Shown here: piece by piece, positions 1 to 12,121 of the stretch
How positions within the stretch are numbered: the stretch's first letter is position 1
Layout of the letters: the number at the start of each line of letters is the position of its first letter
NCBI GenBank assembly: GCA_026122225.1
Contig: JANEZZ010001570.1
Span: 6,014,501-6,078,500, forward strand
Length of the DNA: 64,000 nucleotides
Source: Heloderma charlesbogerti
Lineage: Eukaryota; Chordata; Lepidosauria; Squamata; Helodermatidae
Reading direction: 5' to 3'
Program-made: the position numbers and the translations under genes
The notes under the pieces: generated by a model
Databases searched by the model: none
What the model was told of the DNA's origin: nothing
Seen by the model: only the letters and a program-made list of their open reading frames with translations

Positions 1-59
1 TTTCAAGAGTGCCTCATTTCTCCTCCATTTCAACTTAAGGTTCTGACCATGACTTCATG

Positions 60-235
60 CTCATAAAGACTTCAACATCAAGTCAGTCTTTTTTCTCTTC
101 CCCACTTCCCCAAACCTGCCTTGTGTTAACATCTTGCCTGATTAAGAGATCTGGAGATCTCAAAAGCTTGCACATCTTTATGACCTTTGAGTTGGCCTAA
201 TAAAGGTATTACACTAATATGGATTTTGGTATTAT
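60..235 (+). repeat. Dispersed repeat, copy 1 (GATCTGGAGATCTC motif)
   Basis: This stretch reappears at 1468-1625 with the same order of landmarks: a pyrimidine-rich run, then AGAGATCTGGAGATCTC, then AAAAGCTTGCAC, then AATAAAGGTATTACACTAAT. A more diverged relative sits at 52620-52740. The inner GAGATC-TGGA-GATCTC is a small hairpin. The parent transposon is not recognised; the AATAAAGG-like end suggests the 3' part of a larger element. Confidence 0.6.
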
Positions 236-299
236 TTCAAGATGAGCATGAAAACTAGGTATATATTTCTGAAAAACTCAAAAACCAATAGGATCAACC

Positions 300-505
300 C
301 CTTTCCCAGCTTTTGCACAGGTTTTTTCCCATTCTAAAAAGTTGAAGTGCCTCTCCTAAGGCTGGGTTAGTGGCTGTAAGGACTTTAAGCTAAAATATGC
401 TGGGTTGGGGGGTACTTTAGCCCTGCCCACTTTGCCTTTGGCCCCATCCACCAGTGGATTGCCCCCCTCCACAAGAGTGTTGTCTAAATTGAATTCAGCC
501 CTCAG
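300..505 (+). mobile_element. hAT-type MITE fragment, same family as 33534-33877
   Basis: The landmarks CCCATTCTAAAAAGTTGAA, CTTTAAGCTAAAATATGCTG and CCCTGCCCACTTTGCCTTTG recur in the same order in the better preserved copy at 33534-33877. The left and right termini are not recognisable here, so this copy is truncated or decayed. There is no coding capacity. Confidence 0.5.
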
Positions 506-1188
506 ACTTGCCACACCTCACCTGCCCTAAATAAGCAGAGAACGTCTATCTAGCAAGCTTTTTAAACAGAACACCTTCCTCCTCCAAACGGTTGAAGAGA
601 AAAGCAATTTGAAAACAGAACAATAGCACAAGAGTGGGATGCAATTATGGCAAGTAGTTCTGTTGAAAGTAGGATTTCAAAATAAAACCTGCTAGGTGAG
701 AGGCTGGGCCAATATCCATGTTCTACTAACAACAAGACACTCAAGCAGACTAAAGGTTTGTTTTGTGTTTTTTGTAAAGATACAGTACTAGAGGCATATG
801 CATTTGCTATAACTATTTTGTTTACAGGAAACATCAGAAGTTTTCAGAATCTTTACAGGCTGATCTAGATGTGGGGGGGGGTGCAATTGTTGTGCACAGT
901 GGGAGCCTATACTGGACCACTGGACAGCTGGGATTTTTTTCTCTCAGGGTTCACCCTTCCAACCACTAGGCAAAGCTACCAAATTTGGCTTCAGTCGACT
1001 TTATTTACTTAGTACAGGATTTAAAATGATCTCTGGCCTGATGAATATAAATACTAGCTTGTTTCTCTTTGTGATCTACTGGTAAAAAGGGCCTCTCTGC
1101 CCAGGATGGAAACACGTCTGAGTAACAACAGCTGGATTTTATATTTCCAAAATGGGGAATCCAACATTTTCCCCTTTCTTGTTCTGGT

Positions 1189-1332
1189 CAGTGGAGGCTG
1201 GTGGCTCCAATTTCAGTGGGAGCTGTGGATCCATTCTGGGTTTTAGTCAGAACTATCCAGAACTCTAAAGGAGTTATCCAACCCAGAATGGATTCACAGC
1301 CCCACCGAAATTGGAGCCACCAGCTTCCACTC
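1189..1332. mobile_element. Palindromic hAT-like MITE
   Basis: A 144-bp near-perfect palindrome. The left arm begins CAGTGGAGGCTGGTGGCTCC and the right arm is its inverted counterpart ending in CCAGCTTCCACTC. The arms are about 52 bp with a few mismatches and a central loop of about 35 bp. The CAGTGG terminus is typical of hAT transposons. Flanks TTCTGGT (1182-1188) and TTCTGGGT (1333-1340) fit an 8-bp target-site duplication with one lost base. Non-autonomous, no ORF. Confidence 0.7.
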
Positions 1333-1467
1333 TTCTGGGTAACGTTAGGGGCAGCCCCAGGTCCAACCTTGTAACCATCGCTTGACCTGCAGAGCCTAAT
1401 TTGGATATCTGCAGACCACTCCTCACTCACGTCATCTTGGGACACTGAGCATGCAAACACTGTGACT

Positions 1468-1625
1468 TCACCATCATGTCAGTATTTTTTCTCCCTACCC
1501 CACCCCCCAACCTGCTTTTTGTAACATCTTTTCTGATGAAGAGATCTGGAGATCTCAAAAGCTTGCACCATTTTTGTGATCTTTTAGTTAGCAGAATAAA
1601 GGTATTACACTAATAAAGATTTTAG
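1468..1625 (+). repeat. Dispersed repeat, copy 2 (GATCTGGAGATCTC motif)
   Basis: Second copy of the repeat at 60-235. It starts 136 bp after the palindromic MITE and shares the hairpin core, the AAAAGCTTGCAC block and the AATAAAGGTATTACACTAAT end. Two copies 1.3 kb apart in direct orientation suggest either two insertions of one family or a local duplication. The intervening DNA is not duplicated, which favours two insertions. Confidence 0.6.
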
Positions 1626-1640
1626 AATTTTTCTTATGGT

Positions 1641-4600
1641 CAGTGCAGCTACCTTTGTTTTATTTAAATGATAATTCTTTCTCCATTTGCATTTATATGT
1701 ATACAGTAGCATATGCAAAATTGTATGCAAACCTGTGTCCTCTTTTGTCCTCTTTTGGGGGGGCTGCATTTCCTCTTTTTAAACAATGCATAAGTGCCCG
1801 CCCTCTGTCTCCTTGGTCTAGGGAAGAACAACTAGATGCCAGCAGTGAAGAGATTGGTATTTTTCTCACTGCAACCCCCTAATAAGCATTTCTGGAAGAT
1901 GTGTTGGTTTTCCCCAGTCCATTTCCTGGGCCCAGTCTACATTGAAACGGAATGAGAAGAGCTTTCTGGTTATATCCAGATTTTCATGAAATCACTTTGG
2001 TCCGTCAGGGGCACATGAAGCAAGAAAAGAAGAATATACACTACCTCAAGACACGCTTTCACAGGTCACCCAGCACGTGAAACCCCCATACTTCAGGGTT
2101 GGGTGGGCGGAGTAGAACTGAACATCATCAACCCCATAGGTGTTGCTCAGTGAATGAGAAAGGCTTGTTCCCCACCCCTGTCCATGCTCCCCTGCTCAGG
2201 GAAGTTTACTGGAATTGGTGAATTAAGCCACTGTAGTTTACCTACATCTCTCTCCTCTCATCTGTCATTGCGATATTGTGAAAGATTAAGAGATACTGCA
2301 CTATTGTGAACGGGAAAAATAGGCTTCATACTGTGAATGGGTGAAGCAGCTACTGCGCTAGGCTACATATTGTGATGGTAAAACTAGTGAAAGGATGAAA
2401 CAGCGCAAAGTAGTGCTAAGTGGGAAAGAAAGCCTGTGTCCAAAAGCACCCTACTGCGAATGTGGAAAAAAAGGTGGGAGGGAGGGCCATGTTACTGCCA
2501 GGTTAAGGCCAGGTCACAGAGGCATGCCCAGGTTTTAATGCAGGATGGAGCACACTGCTGCAGACCCATGCAGAACATCTGGATGGCACAGTCTGATGTG
2601 TCACTATCAGATGTGGAGAGTCTTCAGTCTACCACCTACCAATCCTCACTTTCACCAGCACACCTTGTTTACTCCTCTGGGCCAGTGATGCAGTGGTAAA
2701 GTTGATGTGCAGGTGCTCAACATGACAGTACCCAAGGCCATGCCCCCAAAGAGAGTCCCCCAAATGCAGCCAGCTTTGTTGATCCATATCAACATAGCAA
2801 TTCTAGAAGTTTTCTTCTCCACCAGGTCTTTTGTAAAGCTAATGGATCTTAATTGCCCATTCAAAACAAAGCCACTCCCAAATATTTTGAATTACAACAG
2901 GGAACAATAGAGAAATGTTAAATAAATAAATAAATAAATAAATAGTTGCTGGGAACTTTCATTTTCCCTCAACTATTATGAGAATTGCAGCTACGCTCAG
3001 AGGAAATGTCAGTGCCCCTGCTAATAAACAAAAAGCAAAATACGCCAGTGTTGCATCCCTGCAAGACACCTTAGCTCCTTCTGTTTACAGGTGTATTTGC
3101 TATGTCGCTAACTCAGCTGTCTGATTATTCCTCATGTAGCCCATCCAATGGTATATATGTAAAAATGGTCAAATTTTATATGGGATAGTAGACCTTACAA
3201 GTTTTTCACCAAAATATATAGTACAGGTGTTTAGGAAGTTGGGCTTGCTCATGTGCCCATGGAAAATGTACTGATGGAAATCTTGTGAGCCTAAAGGTGC
3301 ACACTTATCCATTGCATAAATAAGGTACTTACTTGGTTGAGTAGGAGCTGGCAAAGAGAAATGTAACATACAGGCAGAGGCAACACCATCTTCCATTAGC
3401 AGATATATTAATACACCTGGAAAAGGTGAAAGTTTCATGCTTCTTTTTCAGGAGATGTTGCTAACAGTTAAGCACCACTCAGGAAACAAAATGTGTGTGG
3501 TTTTTTAATTAACCATAACTGCATCCTTTCTGCTGTCTTGGCTCAGTGCCGACATCACGCTGCCTCTTTGCTAATCCATGGTTTGGCGATCAGGTAGTGT
3601 TACATCTGCCCCAAGCCTTTTTATTTCCTGTTGTGCTGAGTCACTTTTTGGCACTTGTTGCCTCCTTTGTGCCACTGAGTTATCCTTCCTGTCTGCTTTC
3701 TTAAACTCTCTTAGTTCCACAGACACTGATGCAGTTCCAAACAAGTTGATGAGTATAATTGTGAAGCTACTAGCAAATGTACTTACTACTTAAGTCTACT
3801 TGGTGGTTGACCTTCCAGGACCACCTCTTTGGATTAGATTATATTTTGCTGACAACATAGAGCCAAAGGCATTAATTGCCTCGACCTCTGTAAACTGTAA
3901 AAGAGCTTATTTAGCAGTTTAAAATGGGATCCAGATGCATTCACTCGTCATTTGCTTTGGTAGCTTTTAGAGACCAAGAAAAGAGGCACTCGACAATAAC
4001 TTTTTTGTGCTTCATGGCATGAGTCCAAGGTAAACGTGCATATAAAAATAATACTGATGAATTAATTATTTTGTACTTTCAGCCAACTGAGCTGTTTGCA
4101 CCCGTGACATTGTCTGCATGTTTTATAACTACAGAATTTTTCAAAAATGAGAAAATAACAAGACTAACAAATGAATGCTAAACTACTATAATCAATTTTT
4201 TTCATTGTTGTTTTTCTTGCACAATATTTGGCTAAACCCATGGGAATGGCTTGAATAATATTCTAATTACTGACCCTTGTTTGTTCCTATGGCAACAGTT
4301 ACACCACCTAACTATTCCAAGTGAAAAATATGCCAGTATTTACTTTAAGCCAATTTGCCTGGCGTACTTAATGAATTCCAGTGTCTATTGCCCATAAGCC
4401 ACCAAATACAGTTGCAGTTGCCTTTCTTAATTCTGTTAATACATTTTTAACTGGGTGGAAAAGACGTTGTGAGCTATCCATTGGGAAACTCAACCAAGCG
4501 TCATTTACAGCCCTTGAGGGTGTAACCATTGAACCATTTCAGCCGTTGATATATTCTATTAAAATACGTCAATGAAACAGTATTAATTTCTTTTGTCACC

Positions 4601-5060
4601 GTAACAGTACATTGCATGGGAGAACTATAATTATTTGGATTTCTGTATAAAATGATACTGCAGCCCGAATGGCCCTCGGCCCTAACCCCTTTACAGTGAT
4701 TGCTGTTGTTGCTTTTCTTTATCATTTGTCTCTGTTCTTCCCCCCCCCCCGTTCTCCTTTCTTTGTTCTGTCTTTTTTCCTTTTCCCTTTAATTTAATGT
4801 AAGTGGTGACTGGTAGCTGATTTGGAAGGCTGACATCTTAAAATAACATTTCCCATGGGGGAAGGGCAAGTGATGATGGCGAACAAATGTGAATATAAGG
4901 TTGCCTTAGAAAAGGGAAAAGTTAAGAGGGGACAGTGAAAAGATGAGTTGGAGAGGAATATACCAAACTGTATTCAGCATATGCTGGAGCTTGTTAAACT
5001 GGAAAGAAGCAGTAAAAATAATTAATAGATATAAAGAAGACAGAAATTCCAGGCTACTTG
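1641..5060. other. Unassigned non-coding DNA
   Basis: No coding region or confidently named repeat was recognised. It holds a short (AAAT)n run at 2919-2944, a C10 tract at 4740-4750, and imperfect repetition of a TACTGTGAATGG-like motif between about 2270 and 2460. Open frames in this span are short and without recognisable domains. Confidence 0.4.
2919..2944 (+). repeat. (AAAT)n simple repeat
   Basis: About six to seven tandem AAAT units. Such runs often mark the tail of an old L2 or CORE-SINE insertion, but the preceding sequence is too diverged to say so. Confidence 0.8.
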
Positions 5061-5291
5061 AACTAACAACCAGTGCTGCCCCAAAGGTTTATGGAGCCTG
5101 GGGCAAATGTAATTTTGGGGGCCCTGCTGCTGCCCCATACAAGGATCCATGCTCATGTGGGATTCTGCGGAGCAGCGGGACAGGAAAAGGGCCAGGGCAT
5201 GGACCAGTGATATGCACAAGAACTGAAATATGGGGAGGGGGGCTTGCTTTGGGGGCCCCCAGGTCAAATCAGCCCAGTTGTGTTCCCACAA

Positions 5292-5717
5292 CTAGGGATG
5301 TCAAATCAGCAAAACTCAAGTCTGATGACATTTTCTGAATTCTACTTCAAAGCTTGTTCCAACTCATGTCCATATCAGATTGTGAGCTTTATTTTTTTTC
5401 TTTGCACACAAAATGTGTGCATATATTCATGGGGATTTCTCCAAATGTATGCAACGATCATCCATATTTTTGAAATGTACACATTTTTCTCAGATTGATT
5501 AAAGCATGTTTGTGTGCATTTTTCAAAAGTATGCATTTTTTCATGCACGTTTTTAAAATATGTGCTTTTTTGCATGTTCCGCAAATTGCATTGCAAGCTC
5601 AGAAGTGTATGGACTTTGACGGCAGCTAGCATTTGGACACATGGTCGGGTCCTGGAGGTGCAAACTGAGTAAATTGTGGTCAAAATCGAACTGAAACCAA
5701 TTTCTCATACATCCCCA
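5292..5717. mobile_element. hAT-like non-autonomous element with TAGGGATGT ends
   Basis: The left end reads CTAGGGATGTCAAAT. The right end, reverse complemented, reads GGGGATGTATGAGAAAT. Flanks share CCCACA on both sides (about 5285-5290 and 5718-5723), compatible with a short target duplication. The interior is AT-rich with scattered ATGTGTGCATTTTT-like repeats and no domain-bearing ORF. The terminal signature resembles that of the larger element at 24926-25998. Assignment to hAT is by TIR style only. Confidence 0.5.
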
Positions 5718-6410
5718 CCCACAGCTATGTATGGCCATGTGTTCTCAGTCTCATAATGAATGCAGGGAATCTGTGTCTGGGAAATTCTGATTTATTCTTT
5801 GTTATAAACCAGCAATGATCCCATGAATGTTTGAATTAAAGTGGCAAAATGGCTGGGGAGGGGGGTAGTAAGAAAGATGTAAGTTCTATTTTCCCTCTCT
5901 TTTTTTGGCCTAAATTAAATATTAGTTTCACTGCTAAAACTTGAAAGAGACATAAAGGCAGCCTAATTTCAATGAAGATAACTCTTACAGTGATCCTTGC
6001 TTAGTAGAAACAGCGCATGAATTCCAGAGGAGCCTACATTCAGATGGGGGCAATGGGAAGAGATTCAGCACTGCTAAAGGAAGCCTGCCCACATGGAATA
6101 GTTGGTTGTTTCTTCTAGGCAAAGGGTATTTGTGCAAGTTAGGAATGTTACTTGCTAGTCCCTACAGTTTATATTTAAGATTGGAAAATTCTTTAAGCCA
6201 GTGCTTCCCTCCCTTACCTGACATTTATAATGTGAATGCTAGCACAACTGCTTTCTCCAGCTATGTAAACTGAAGTTATTTCTCTCCCCCACCCAGTTTG
6301 TGTAGGGTATGAGAAGGCAACCTGATGCCCTCCAGATGTTTGGATTACAGCTCGTATAAGCCCCAGCCAGCCTGGCCAATGCTCAGGGATTATGGGATTT
6401 GTAGTCCAAA

Positions 6411-6448
<38 letters not shown>

Positions 6449-8270
6449 GTGAGGATCTTGAGTTGAACTGGGCTGCTTTTATCCATTAGTGAAATCCTCC
6501 ACCCCTCCTAGATGGGCTGTGCACCACAGAATGACACATCCAGAACCACCCCACTCGCTGTGTCCCCACCCAGTCCCCCCACTCTGGGAGTTGATGGAAG
6601 AATGGTGTGTCCCTTTTATCTGATGGCAGCCATTTCCTACAGAAATGCACCTTGATTGTGCGACATTGCTGAGGCTGCTGCAGCTTCACTCTTCAGTCCC
6701 TTAGCGCCCTCTTGGAGTTTTGGACCTACTTTACCTTCCCAGGTACTTTGCTGTCCTTTACTGCAGCTTGGGAGCAGCAGGAGTTATTCCTGACCTTTAC
6801 AGCTTTTCTACACAAGGCATTTGTTGTGCACTCTTCATTCCCTACTCATGGTTGATTGCAGGTTCGTTATACAATTCACTTCTATTTGTAAACAACGCTT
6901 TTTTAGAGCAGGGAAAATGGGGCATTATTTCTGATGGTGAAAGAAATCGCCATTTGTGCTATTTCACTATACTACAGTGCCACCTAGAGGTTATGTAGTG
7001 GAAAAACAGGAAAGGAAACACCCCTCATGTAGCGCTTGGATGTCAATTCTGGACCGAAACCAAAAGTAGATGCAGTGAATTAACAGCTTCGGGTAGAAAA
7101 GCCCTTAATGTGGAAAGGCTTTTACCCTTCTCTTTCCACCAACTCCACCTTATACTGCCCTCTCCTCCTCCACCAAAAAGCATTCCCAACCCTCCTACAA
7201 ACCAACAGGAATACCAATGCCCCTCTCTCGTGTGCTTTGCCAATTGTCATGTCTCAAGCACAGCTCTTTCCTCTTCCCTTCCCTAGCATCCTTCATACCC
7301 ACTTACCTGGGAGTAAGCACTATTGAAGTCATGGGACTTACTTTTGAATAAACATGTAAAGGATTGTATTGTCAGCTTCCTAGTAGTATTTTGAGGGACA
7401 GGAATGTAAGAGAGGAAGGGTAATTGGGAGGCTTGAACAGACATTCCAAACTTTATTTCCTTCAAAGAAGGGATGAGACATGGGGACGGGGGCAGGGACG
7501 TTGATTTGATGCTCTGTTTGATTTGTCACACTAAACCTACCTCACTGACATTACAATAAAGTTGTGAACAGCTGCACACCTATGCAGGTGCACTTTTTTG
7601 TTTAAAACGTGCAGTTATTCACAGCTGTGTAGCTGCACGTTGAAAAGTAATACAAAAAAAATGATTGACCATCACTGGCCTGGTAACCCTATTTCCTGCT
7701 GTTATGGATCTGGGCTTGGGGATGACTTTCCCTACTGGGAGATCCTCCTTTTCTACAAGGATCCCCCCCCCCCATGGAATTAGGCTGTCATCAACCCGAT
7801 GGGGTTTTGTGAAAAAGAGCTTAGTTTGTGAATGTTTATTGGCAAACAAAAGTTGGATATCTGTCTATTTAGGTCTATACCATATGTAGGCTAAATTGCA
7901 GGTGCTCTAGGGGGCAGTGTTTGTTCAGAATATAGGGGGTATCATCTGCCTTCAGAGACACTTTCCCCTACCCCTTGCCTGAGGTGAAAGATGAAGGCAG
8001 GGAAGAGAGTTTGCCAAACTGTTTCTGCAAACCAAATGCACTCCCACCAGTAGAAGGCAGGATAGCATGGTGCACACATGTCCACAATGAAAACACTAGT
8101 GCAGGGACACAGCAATACATAAAAAGTCCACCATAAAAGACTACCAAAATGCAGAATCAGAAATCATGAGATTACTATGTGGTAAGTATGTTGTATGGTG
8201 TGCGAGTGAGCTCCTAGCCCCACAGCTCAAGTTTAGCTCCTGAAAAATACAATCTTGGCTTTTCAATCCA
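5718..8270. other. Mostly unassigned non-coding DNA
   Basis: Contains a fragment at about 6325-6411 of a 'dyad' MITE (GGATTACAGCTCGTATAAGCC and GGGATTTGTAGTCC, relatives at 28044-28140 and 44855-44982) directly abutting a (GT)n microsatellite. It also holds one copy of the dispersed motif GGACTTACTTTTGAATAAAC near 7340 and a C9 tract near 7767. No coding region was recognised. Confidence 0.4.
6413..6446 (+). repeat. (GT)17 microsatellite
   Basis: Seventeen uninterrupted GT units immediately downstream of a MITE fragment. Confidence 0.97.
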
Positions 8271-8274
8271 CATA

Positions 8275-8935
8275 TACTTGTTCCTAGATAGGAATAGCCT
8301 AGCCACAGCGATCCATGCACTGGTAACTTCATGATTAGACTACTGTAATGCACTCTTATGTGGGGTTGCCCTTGAGCCTGGTTCAAAAGCTGCAGCTAGT
8401 TCAGAATGCAGCAGCTAGGATGCTCAATGGGACACCTAGCTATACATATATTACACCTGCATTAAAAGAACTGCACTTTTATTAGCTATCAAGCCACGTT
8501 CAAAGTTTTGTTGCTGACATTCAAAGCCCTACACAATTTGGGATACCTAGCTGACCATCTTTCCCTGCATACACCAAATTGATCCCTGAGATCTTCTGTG
8601 GCCAAAGGAATGTCACCAGGTAGTGGTACAGAAGTGGGCCTTCTCAGTGGTGGCACCTGCCCCCTGGAATGCTCTCCCATGTGTGGTCTGAGAGGTGGAA
8701 ACTGTGGAGAACTTTACACACTTCTTGATGGTGTCTATTTACTCAAGCATTCCCAGACTTGTAATCACACTGCTCTATTTTACTGTTTGTGTAACGTTGG
8801 TAATGCATTTATTATTTTATACTGTTTTTACATTGTTTTTATAATATATTTTATGTATTTTTTAAATGTAAACCACTTAGAGATCTTAGGATATTACACG
8901 GCATACAAGTAATTTAACTACATAAATACATGCCC
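8275..8935 (+). pseudogene. L2-clade LINE, C-terminus of ORF2 and 3' UTR
   Basis: Translated with frameshifts, the stretch gives LDYCNAL, then QLVQNAAARMLNGTP-like and ITPALKELHF-like blocks. These are characteristic of the region after the reverse transcriptase fingers and palm in L2-clade LINE ORF2. The remainder is a T-rich 3' UTR (8790-8860) ending in AAACCACTTAGAGATCTTAGG, which resembles the usual L2 tail. Several in-frame stops and indels make it non-functional. The 5' part of the element is absent, as is usual for 5'-truncated LINE insertions. It is much more decayed than the BovB copies. Confidence 0.7.
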
Positions 8936-9333
8936 AATATTTTATACAACCCACTTCAAATGAACAATCTTCTGGGTGAAAGGTCTTTCTTTATGTTAGT
9001 TCTTACCCACCTGTTGCCTGTGGCAGATTAAAACCCATCATAATATTGCTACATTTTACAATGACATGTAGAACTGTTGCATCCAATAGTAAGATTTTGT
9101 TTGACTTTATAAATGAATTTTATTGAACACCAAATCATACAAAGGTTCTTCAGGAACATGTCAGAGAAAAAGGAAGGATTTCTAACAGGGCTTCCCCCCC
9201 ACCCCCGCATGACTGTCAGTTTCCTCACATCTGTTCACATAGCAACAAATAACATGTTTGTACTGTTTTGTAGCAATAATTCCATTTAGTTACACACCCA
9301 GTGACATCACACAGAATGAGAATCTGGGACATG

Positions 9334-9440
9334 AGAAATCATATGGCAAAGATGAAGGTGTGTCTTTGAATTGTCATGGAGAGTATTATGCTCTCCATGA
9401 CAAGACAAAGACAGATCTTCATCTTTACCATATGATTTCT
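9334..9440. repeat. Long imperfect hairpin (MITE- or pre-miRNA-like)
   Basis: Two arms of about 51 bp are complementary with roughly five mismatches around a short TATTAT loop. The left arm starts AGAAATCATATGGCAAAGAT; the right arm ends ATCTTTACCATATGATTTCT. A one-base bulge allows the pairing to extend outward through CATG. Size and pairing would suit either a small palindromic MITE or a precursor microRNA-like hairpin. No flanking duplication is obvious. Confidence 0.75.
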
Positions 9441-9827
9441 ATGTGTGTTGGCTTATGAGTCCCAGTGATTTACTCCAACCTGGCCGCGTGGTGAGGTCTC
9501 TGTGTTTCCATGATGTCATGGCCATTCAGCACCAGCACCGCATTTTATCACTGAAAAACTGCTTCTTCTGAGACTGCTTATAGTCTGACTTTTCCAGCTT
9601 ACCACAGCTTCATTACTGACCAGTTTCCACAATTACACTGGGTCTGGTATCATAGTCCTGCCCATGGGGTGTGTAGCCCATCCTTTGTGGGTGTATCGCT
9701 CCGACCTCAGTGACCCAATCCTTTCCCTCCTTGTTTTCCAGAAGTTTCATTGCCATTTTGGAGCAGAATGCCAAGGGACAAACTTTTAAAACTTCATTGA
9801 AAATAAGCACTAGAATACAGCCCATGA

Positions 9828-9843
9828 CCCCCCCCGGGGGGGG
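9828..9843. repeat. C8G8 palindrome
   Basis: A run of eight C followed directly by eight G, a self-complementary tract just upstream of the 9.85-10.45 kb tandem repeat. It may also be a site of assembly or polymerase slippage error. Confidence 0.8.
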
Positions 9844-9850
9844 AATGTTT

Positions 9851-10450
9851 CTCCCATTGTGCTGAATGAGGCTTGCCCTCTCAATGGCCACAGAAATAAT
9901 GGAGAAGCCCCTCAATTGACATGGCACATATCAAAGCCTTCAATTCTCCATTGCCTTAGGACATAACTCATTCACACAGCTTCTATATGGAGATCCTGTG
10001 AGTTAAAATGGGGGCTGGTTTCAGTCTCTTTCCCACAACAAACCCATTAGTGTCTCCTCAGAAGTAACTCCCATTGTGCTGAATGAGGCTTGCCTTTGAA
10101 TGCCTACATCGGAACTTACAGAGGTTCCCCCTCAATTGAAACGGCACACTTTTAAGCCCAGTTCCTTAAATGCGATTAAGCGTGATCTCAAGGCTTCGGT
10201 CCGTTGCCTTGGGATGTAACTCCTTCACAGCTTCCATATAGAGATCCTGTGTGGTAACATGGGGGCTGGTTTCGCTCTCTTCCCTACAACAAACCCATGA
10301 CTGTCTTGTCAGAAGTAACTCCCAGCATGGTCAATGAGGTCCTCTGGGTTAAAATGGGGGCTAGTTTCCCTCTTTGTGTTCTCCCCACCCTTTCCCAGCA
10401 CAAGCATATGTGTGTCTACTTGGAAGTAGCTCCCATTGTGCTCAGTGAGG
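9851..10450 (+). repeat. Imperfect tandem repeat, units of about 110-250 bp
   Basis: The landmark CTCCCATTGTGCTGAATGAG occurs at 9851 and 10068, and in variant form near 10318 and 10430, so spacing is about 217, 250 and 112 bp. A second landmark, GATCCTGTG followed by AAAATGGGGGCTGGTTTC or variants, recurs near 9991, 10243 and 10336. A third, CACAACAAACCCAT, precedes each unit. Units have diverged and the last is truncated. Each unit includes a variant of a short motif dispersed elsewhere in the window (around 12605, 16010, 36590, 53410). Confidence 0.7.
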
Positions 10451-11780
10451 CTTGCTTCTGAAATGCAGGTGCATCTGGACTTTCAGGGGAAAGGAGAAAG
10501 GGGGAGAGAAGGGGAAAGCCTTTTTAAAAATCCCATACTCCTCCATTAGTTTCTCCTTCCGTTGTCCTGGAAACACAGCCAAGGGAGCAGGAACACTGAA
10601 GTTGTGTGAAGGAGAGGGGGAGATGATCCTGGAGGGAGCAGTCAGGCAGAGATGAAAAGGTGCACACATCAGCACCTGTTTCAGGGGCAAGAAAGAAAGT
10701 TTAAAGGGGTGTGGGATGCTCCAGACACAGCGCTTTGATTTTTTGCCCTTTTGTTAATGCACAGTTGTGGTTTCAATCTCCGTTTTAGGGGCAACAAGGA
10801 AGGTTTAAAGGGGGGGATGCTCCAGACACAGTGCTTTGATTTTTCGCTCCTCTAAAGCAAAACAAAAGAGCTGGGAAGGCAAGGAGGAGACGGGCCAGAG
10901 CAGGAAACTTCAGCAGGGCAGAGAGGGTCAGGGAGGGGGGAATCAGAGGAGGAGGCGGGAAAACAGACGGGGTAGGCAGACTCAACCCACTCCAAAAAGA
11001 CTCCACCCAGCCATCAAGAGAATAACGCTCCACTCCGTGGAAACAGCGCAGACCACCAGGGTACAATAATGATAAAACGGGTGTCTTAAGACATGGAAAC
11101 ATGTGTGAGAGAAGATGCGATTGGGGAAATATCACAACAAAGATGAACAAGAAGTGAAGCCGATAGTGTGGAAACACCCCGCCAGATTCAAAGCCTCACT
11201 CAGCTACAAAGCATAAAATGGGGAAAGAGAATCCTATTTACCACCTTGAGCTTCTTGGAGGAAAGGTGGGGTATACATACAATACACAAAACAGCTTAAT
11301 GAGACTCCTTAATTGCAGGTGTAATTTTTCTACTCTCCTCAGCTTGGTTCTAGAGCCAAAATTGGGTTTTCATGCAATCAGTTCTGGAATACAGGAAGAA
11401 CACTTTAAGCAGGTAAAAAGTCCCATTCTTCATTTTCCAAATAATCACAAACAGTGCCCACACATCTAGGGGCAGGGTTTTCAGAACAGAGGTGGTGATT
11501 CCTAGGCAGATTTGGACTCCAGAACGTCTTGTTTTGGAAATCAGGCCCCTGTTTTGTGATATATTATGTCCAGCCAGTGTATTATTTGTTTTTGTTTTTC
11601 TTATATTTTCTTTATTGGTTTTAAAGAAAGCCATGATTGAGAAATGAAAAGAAAATCACACTGAATAAACAGCATACCTGTTAAATCAATGTCAGTTCCA
11701 AATTTCCCAAACACATACAATAATGTGCATCACCATTTTCTTTGAAAGGGAAACCGCATCCCTTTTTTAATTAGAGAAAA
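10451..11780. other. Non-coding DNA with a tandem duplication and purine-rich tract
   Basis: A block of about 65 bp containing GATGCTCCAGACACAG and GTGCTTTGATTTTT occurs twice, at about 10682-10747 and 10787-10852. It is followed by a purine-rich stretch (10860-10980). Open frames on both strands here are low-complexity translations and show no domain. No gene was recognised. Confidence 0.5.
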
Positions 11781-11985
11781 TCAGAGCCAATGTGGTATGA
11801 TAATGTGGTGTAATGACTGGAGCATCAGAGAAACCCAGACTAGCATTCCACCTCTACTTGCAGTCTCTGGGTGGCCTTGGGTAAGCCACATTCTATTAGC
11901 GTAACCTACCTCATGGGTTTGGTGTGAGGCTACAATACCAATCTGATCTCCTTTGAGGACAAGCAGGATGCAAATGGAACAACTA
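11781..11985 (+). mobile_element. Old MIR-like CORE-SINE
   Basis: The block GAGCCAATGTGGT, then GTGGTGTAATGACTGGAGCA, then CTCTGGGTGGCCTTGGGTAAG, then TAACCTACCTCATGGGTTTG follows the order of tRNA-like head and CORE domain seen in the well preserved copies at 22231-22494 and 22693-22944. It is heavily diverged and lacks a clear tail. Confidence 0.6.
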
Positions 11986-12096
11986 AACCAGTTCAACGTT
12001 GTTCCATGCCCTAATGATCCGTAACCTTAACAAAAGGAATATCGGGGCGGGGGGTGCTAGGCTGTCTCTTGTTTAACTAAAGTTTATCATTTGTTT

Positions 12097-12121
12097 CACA
12101 CACACACACACACACACACAC
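12097..12121 (+). repeat. (CA)12 microsatellite
   Basis: Uninterrupted CA dinucleotides following TTTGTTT. Confidence 0.95.

Noticed and set aside
9851..10450. A CRISPR-like array
   Set aside because: Units are long, irregular and diverged, in a vertebrate genome; this is a degenerate tandem repeat.
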